In this document: one piece after another, positions 24,112-25,717 of the stretch
Position numbering within the stretch: position 1 is the stretch's first letter
How the letters are laid out: each line of letters begins with the position of its first letter
Assembly: GCA_021826035.1 (NCBI GenBank)
Contig: JAKBBE010000031.1
Coordinates: 1-25,717 of the forward strand
Length of the DNA: 25,717 bases
DNA from: Pseudomonadota bacterium
Lineage (GTDB): Bacteria > Pseudomonadota > Gammaproteobacteria > Steroidobacterales > Steroidobacteraceae
Direction: 5' to 3'
Made by a program: the position numbers and the translations under genes
The notes under the pieces: generated by a model
What the model saw: the letters and a program-made list of their open reading frames with translations, nothing else
The model's database searches: none
What the model was told of the DNA's origin: nothing

Positions 24112-25130
24112 CTAAAGCCGCCGTAGCCACCGGGTAAGCTCGGCACCGTGCCAGCGAACACGGCCGGCGACCGGTGCGCCAAGCGCTTCAGGAAATACCT
24201 GCGCGAGTGCTTGCCGCTTGAGGTCAAGGTCGGCGCGGGCGTATCTCATTGTCGTGGTGACGCTGGCATGGCCGAGGAACTGGCTGATCGTGGCGAAGTC
24301 GACACCTGACTTGAGGAGGTCCACTGCGGTTGCATGGCGCAAGGCGTGCGGATGGATTCGGCGACCCTTTGCCGGCGATCTGTAATCCGGCAGTTGCATC
24401 GCAGAAGGTACCGGACCGCGAATCGGGTAAGCGGTCGGCCGTTGCGGTTCCGAAACACGACGGAATTGGCTTGGTCGGGGCTGGGTGGTTGGGTCGCGAT
24501 CAGTTCGCGCAGGAGCCGGACAGTCCTCGGCCACAGAGGGCAAAGGCGGATCTTGCCGCCTTTGCCGAGTAGACGCACCTGCTCCGGCGGATCGAGACGG
24601 AGATCCCGAACCCGTAGATTTAGGACCTCTTGCACGCGAGCTCCAGTGTTGAGCATCAAAGTGAACAACGCGAAATCACGCTGACCGAAGCGCGTGTGGC
24701 AATCGATGTGCCGCATAAACTTCCGTATGTCTGCGCTCTCTGGATACTCGATCGGCGCCTGGTGGGCTCCCCGCTTGACGGGGATCTTCGGGATGCTCTG
24801 CACCCGTCCGAGCTGTTCGGGGTGCTTCGTTTCGAGATGGCGGGCGAAGGTGTGCAGGGCGGCGAGGCATACGTTGCGAGTGGCGATCCCATTACCGCGT
24901 TCGGCCTCCAGGTACGCGAGGAATCGCTCCACCCGTTCGGTGGTGAAATCAGCGATTTCGAGCGACTCGATGCGGCGCCCGGAATCGTGGGCGGCAAACT
25001 GGAGCCACAGGACAACGGCGTTCCGATAACTACGCAGCGTGTGCAGGCTCGCGCCCCGTTGGTCCGGGAGGTAGGACTCGAAGAACTCGATGATGAGTCG
25101 GCCGAGATCAGGGTCGGTAAGCAGCTTCAT
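24112..25130 (-). pseudogene. Tyrosine recombinase, third gene of a RIT-like trio, frameshifted
   Basis: The N-terminal SAM-like and catalytic start are intact from ATG 25130: SLHTLRSYRNAVVLWLQFA, TGARVQEVLNLRVRDL (catalytic Arg I) and LLGKGGKIRLCPL (catalytic Lys). Around 24395-24405 the frame shifts, by loss of one base or gain of two, and continues in a second frame with RIHPHALRHATAVDLL (HxxR box), ISQFLGHASVTTTMRYARAD (GH and nucleophile Tyr) and LDLKRQALAQVFPEAL to the stop at 24112. All catalytic residues survive, but in two frames, so a full protein of about 340 aa is not made unless frameshifting occurs. The start ATG overlaps the stop of the upstream recombinase fragment (ATGA, 25127-25130), as in RIT elements. 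Confidence 0.8.
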
Positions 25131-25342
25131 ATTTGCTCTCCGAATAGACGGCCGAAGGCAGCATCGAACCGGGCGCTCGCGAGCGTCGCGACAGTCGGAA
25201 CGAGTTTCAGGTAATGCATCGTCGACTCGATCGAGACGTGTCCGAGGTACAACGCGAGCTTCGGAAGAGCCGCCTGGGGATCTCCGCCATCACGATAGGA
25301 CTGGATGAGAGAGTGCACGGCAAAGGAATGCCGCCTATCGCA
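25127..25342 (-). pseudogene. C-terminal fragment of a second tyrosine recombinase (RIT-like, middle gene)
   Basis: The minus-strand frame reads [43 protein letters not shown] and TLASARFDAAFGRLFGEQI: the H-x-x-R-H region, the GH box and the nucleophile Tyr with the C-terminal helix typical of the RIT middle recombinase. Everything before the catalytic box is missing, cut at about 25342. It overlaps the next recombinase by 4 bp. Confidence 0.75.
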
Positions 25343-25357
25343 CCCAAGACATAGGCG
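25332..25357. repeat. 7-bp perfect inverted repeat at the head-to-head recombinase junction
   Basis: CGCCTAT (25332-25338) and ATAGGCG (25351-25357) flank the breakpoint between the minus-strand and plus-strand recombinase fragments. Both arms encode the Arg-His end of the conserved catalytic box in opposite genes. Confidence 0.6.
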
Positions 25358-25583
25358 CCACACCTGGGCGTCCTGGCACGTTCAAAGCGGCACACCGCTC
25401 TTTGCGCTACAGGAACTCGGGGGTTGGGAGACCGAGAAGATGGTGCGGCGCTATGCGCACCTCGCTGCGGAACATCTAGCGATGTACGCCGAGAAGATGG
25501 GCGGGCCGTCTACAGAAATTTACGGCGCAAATACGGCACAACCACCGGATTTCCGCGGCACAGTCCGACTTAAAATCGTTTAA
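25353..25583 (+). pseudogene. C-terminal fragment of a tRNA-targeting tyrosine integrase
   Basis: The plus-strand frame reads [42 protein letters not shown] and AMYAEKMGG, matching the end of phage/island integrases (usual pattern [26 protein letters not shown]...RYAHL). The HxxR, GGW (GH equivalent) and nucleophile Tyr regions are present; the whole N-terminal half is lost. The stop codon is 15 bp from the 3' end of tRNA-Phe and the gene points at it, so this was probably the island's own integrase, later cut by the RIT-like element. Confidence 0.8.
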
Positions 25584-25597
25584 ATTCAGTGAGTTAA

Positions 25598-25673
<76 letters not shown>

Positions 25674-25717
25674 GCCGTAGAGGGGCCGCGTATTACACCG
25701 AGCGGCGAACGCAGCGT

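Noticed and set aside
24018..24227. 69-codon minus-strand frame starting with a twin-arginine-like RRYFLKRL
   Set aside because: It overlaps the C-terminal coding part of the recombinase remnant, has no hydrophobic signal core long enough for export, and no ribosome-binding site.

Overview
The window is GC-rich. It encodes a tRNA-Phe with an encoded CCA end, a PEP-CTERM protein remnant and typical proteobacterial families, so a proteobacterium is most likely, probably a gammaproteobacterium of the Xanthomonadales/Nevskiales/Steroidobacter kind. The sequence alone does not fix the genus.

Region 1 (1-4058, all minus strand) is a sugar / sugar-acid catabolic block. It holds the start of a sodium:solute symporter, a KDPGal/KDPG-type aldolase (dgoA-like), a secreted aldose 1-epimerase with its own terminator hairpin, and a two-gene unit (GTGA overlap) of a Ldh2-family dehydrogenase and a small ABM-domain protein. 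A likely reading is galactose or galactonate uptake, anomer interconversion and final aldol cleavage to pyruvate plus a triose phosphate. Region 2 (4451-8276) has a DUF1993 gene ending in a strong hairpin and a large secreted protein of unknown function with a Pro/Ala/Ser-rich tail.

Region 3 (8625-14693) is the best candidate for a nucleic-acid-handling or defence-like cassette. On the plus strand, a MazG-like pyrophosphohydrolase is followed 25 bp later by a PD-(D/E)XK nuclease fused to a DUF2075 helicase. Facing it on the minus strand is an overlapping Mre11/SbcD-like nuclease (YhaO type) and an SMC/Rad50-like ATPase (YhaN type) without a CxxC zinc hook. Region 4 (14694-18344) has a nitronate-monooxygenase-like flavoprotein with a C-terminal Cys cluster, a decayed PemK-like toxin, an EVE-domain protein, and long stretches with no recognisable gene.

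Region 5 (about 18316-25673) looks like a decayed genomic island. At its right edge is an intact tRNA-Phe with a truncated integrase pointing at it. At its left edge, 7.3 kb away, is a same-orientation imperfect copy of the 3' half of that tRNA (31 of 36 positions identical plus one gap). The stop codon of an MHS-family transporter lies inside that copy. Between the edges are a small membrane protein, an IS3-type element whose orfA and orfB remnants are 1.2 kb apart, a secreted protein whose ribosome-binding site sits at the end of the orfA remnant, a PEP-CTERM gene cut at its 5' end by an IS terminus, a membrane-anchored TlpA-like thioredoxin, and the last one and a half genes of a RIT-like (recombinase in trio) element with a frameshift.
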